From Acidobacteriota bacterium (GTDB lineage: Bacteria > Acidobacteriota > Blastocatellia > Pyrinomonadales > Pyrinomonadaceae): a DNA stretch of 5,927 bases. The stretch lies in contig JAKOSS010000689.1 in NCBI GenBank assembly GCA_029777145.1, positions 1 to 5,927 on the forward strand, written 5' to 3'. Position 1 is the first letter of the stretch. Each line of letters opens with the position of its first letter. This document shows positions 4,841-5,927 of the stretch, piece after piece. A model generated the notes under the pieces. It was not told the DNA's origin. It saw only the letters and a program-made list of their open reading frames with translations, and made no database searches. The position numbers and the translations under genes are program-made.

Positions 4841-5927
4841 ATGCGCGTCATCAAAGCCGAAAATCTCGCAAAGCTCTACCGCCTCGGCGGAACGCGCCAC
4901 AATTCCCTGCGCGACACGCTCATGGAAATGTTCAGGTTCAAACGTGGCGAGCGCAACGAACTCTGGGCGCTCGACGACGTCAGTTTTGAGGTCGAGGACG
5001 GCGTGACGCTCGGGATCATCGGCCGCAACGGCGCCGGAAAATCGACTCTCCTCAAAATACTCTCGCGGATCACGAAACCGACGCGCGGAACGGCCGAGAT
5101 CCGCGGGCGCGTCGGAAGTTTGCTCGAAGTCGGACCCGGATTTCACAACGAACTTTCGGGCCGCGAGAACCTCTATCTCAGCGGCGCGATCCTCGGCATG
5201 ACGCGCGCCGAGATCCAGTCGAAATTTGACGAGATCGTCGCCTTTTCCGAGATCGAGAAGTTCATCGACACGCCCGTCAAACACTACTCGTCGGGAATGT
5301 ATATGCGACTCGCGTTTGCCGTTGCGTCGCATCTCGAACCCGACATCCTGATCGTCGACGAAGTGCTCGCCGTCGGCGACACGGCGTTTCAGAAGAAGTG
5401 CCTGACGAAAATGCGTGACGTCGGAAAGACCGGTCGGACGGTGCTCTTCGTTTCGCACGACATGCAGGCGATCAACCGTCTTTGCGAACGGACGATCTGG
5501 TTCGAGGACGGCAAGATCGAACAGGACGGCGAGACGAGTTCGGTCGTCGGCGCTTACCTTCATGAGCAGTCGCTGACCGGCGCCGAGCGGAACTGGGAAC
5601 CCGAAACCGCGCCGGGAAACGAGCACGCTCGCCTGCGCCGGATCCGCGTCAGCGACGAAAACGGTACGAGAATCTCGGCGATTGACATCCGGCGGCCGGT
5701 CTGGGTCGAGATGACCTTCGACGCGATGCAGGACAAAAAGGTCCTGATCCCGAATCTCCACTTTTACAACGATCAGGGAGTTTGTCTTTTCGTCTCGCAC
5801 GACTGGAGCGACGAATGGCGTCGGACGCCGCGGCGGCAAGGGACTTACGTCGCGCGGATGAAGATCCCGGGGAATTTTCTGGCTGAAGGCAGTGTCTTCG
5901 TGACCGCCGCCGTTACGACATACGAGC
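4841..5927 (+). CDS. wzt: Polysaccharide ABC exporter ATPase with Wzt-type C-terminal domain, partial at the 3' end
   Basis: The first 362 codons are visible; the end lies outside the window. It drives ATP-dependent export of a lipid-linked glycan through the adjacent permease. Nucleotide-binding domain, about residues 1-245: Walker A GRNGAGKST (61-69), the family's SLLEVGPGFHNELSGRENLY (93-112) in the Q-loop region, signature YSSGMYMRL (149-157), Walker B DILIVDEVLAVGD (168-180) with D173 and E174, and the switch His in FVSHD (203-207). All ATPase residues look intact. From about 262 a second, beta-rich domain follows (RLRRIRVSDENG at 264-275, VWVEMTFDA at 287-295, NFLAEGSVFV at 345-354). 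It matches the Wzt C-terminal domain, which in characterised O-antigen exporters recognises the modified end of the finished glycan. The ATG at 4841 lies one base after the permease stop, which points to translational coupling. The symbol is by family. Confidence 0.93.
   Translation, partial: MRVIKAENLAKLYRLGGTRHNSLRDTLMEMFRFKRGERNELWALDDVSFEVEDGVTLGIIGRNGAGKSTLLKILSRITKPTRGTAEIRGRVGSLLEVGPGFHNELSGRENLYLSGAILGMTRAEIQSKFDEIVAFSEIEKFIDTPVKHYSSGMYMRLAFAVASHLEPDILIVDEVLAVGDTAFQKKCLTKMRDVGKTGRTVLFVSHDMQAINRLCERTIWFEDGKIEQDGETSSVVGAYLHEQSLTGAERNWEPETAPGNEHARLRRIRVSDENGTRISAIDIRRPVWVEMTFDAMQDKKVLIPNLHFYNDQGVCLFVSHDWSDEWRRTPRRQGTYVARMKIPGNFLAEGSVFVTAAVTTYE

Noticed and set aside
3910..4854. Long minus-strand frame of 314 codons opposite the permease
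   Set aside because: Its product is dominated by Arg, Asp, Glu and Gln, as expected for the complement of a hydrophobic membrane gene; the plus strand has the real permease.
4284..5006. Plus-strand frame of 240 codons spanning the permease and ATPase
   Set aside because: Arg/Ser-rich shadow frame crossing two well-supported genes; no domain.
4802..5839. Minus-strand frame of 345 codons opposite the ATPase
   Set aside because: Shadow of a gene with complete Walker A, signature, Walker B and switch motifs; no recognisable domain on the minus strand.

Overview
The window is a piece of a bacterial chromosome of moderately high G+C; hand counts give about 59% in 5041-5160. It carries part of a surface-polysaccharide locus next to a housekeeping gene. 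The Aat and ABC permease sequences resemble, from memory, those of Acidobacteriota such as Blastocatellia. That placement is an inference and would need a database search.

Layout: (1) 1-385, minus strand: the N-terminal 128 codons of aat (leucyl/phenylalanyl-tRNA--protein transferase), cut by the window edge. (2) 448 onward, plus strand: a small hydrophobic protein with a strong Shine-Dalgarno sequence. Its reading frame continues antisense through the end of the next gene, so its true 3' end is uncertain. (3) 2945-754, minus strand: two GT-B (GT4-like) glycosyltransferases joined by an ATGA stop/start overlap. (4) 2946-3034: an 89-bp divergent intergenic region. (5) 3035-5927, plus strand: a GT-A (family 2) glycosyltransferase, an ABC-2 type polysaccharide-export permease (Wzm-like), and its ATPase with a C-terminal Wzt-type domain, which runs off the right edge.

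How the genes work together (inference from families): the three glycosyltransferases would add sugars to a lipid-linked glycan on the cytoplasmic face of the inner membrane. The Wzm/Wzt pair would then export the finished glycan, as in ABC-transporter-dependent O-antigen or capsule pathways. No polymerase or flippase of the Wzx/Wzy route lies in the window.

No tRNA, rRNA, CRISPR array, insertion sequence or clear rho-independent terminator was seen, and no gene-free stretch exceeds 300 bases. I do not see convincing evidence of a new type of system. The points most worth checking are the small membrane protein with its antisense tail, the glycosyltransferase whose E-X7-E motif has become E-X7-K, and a GCTAWACT promoter-like element ahead of two plus-strand genes.
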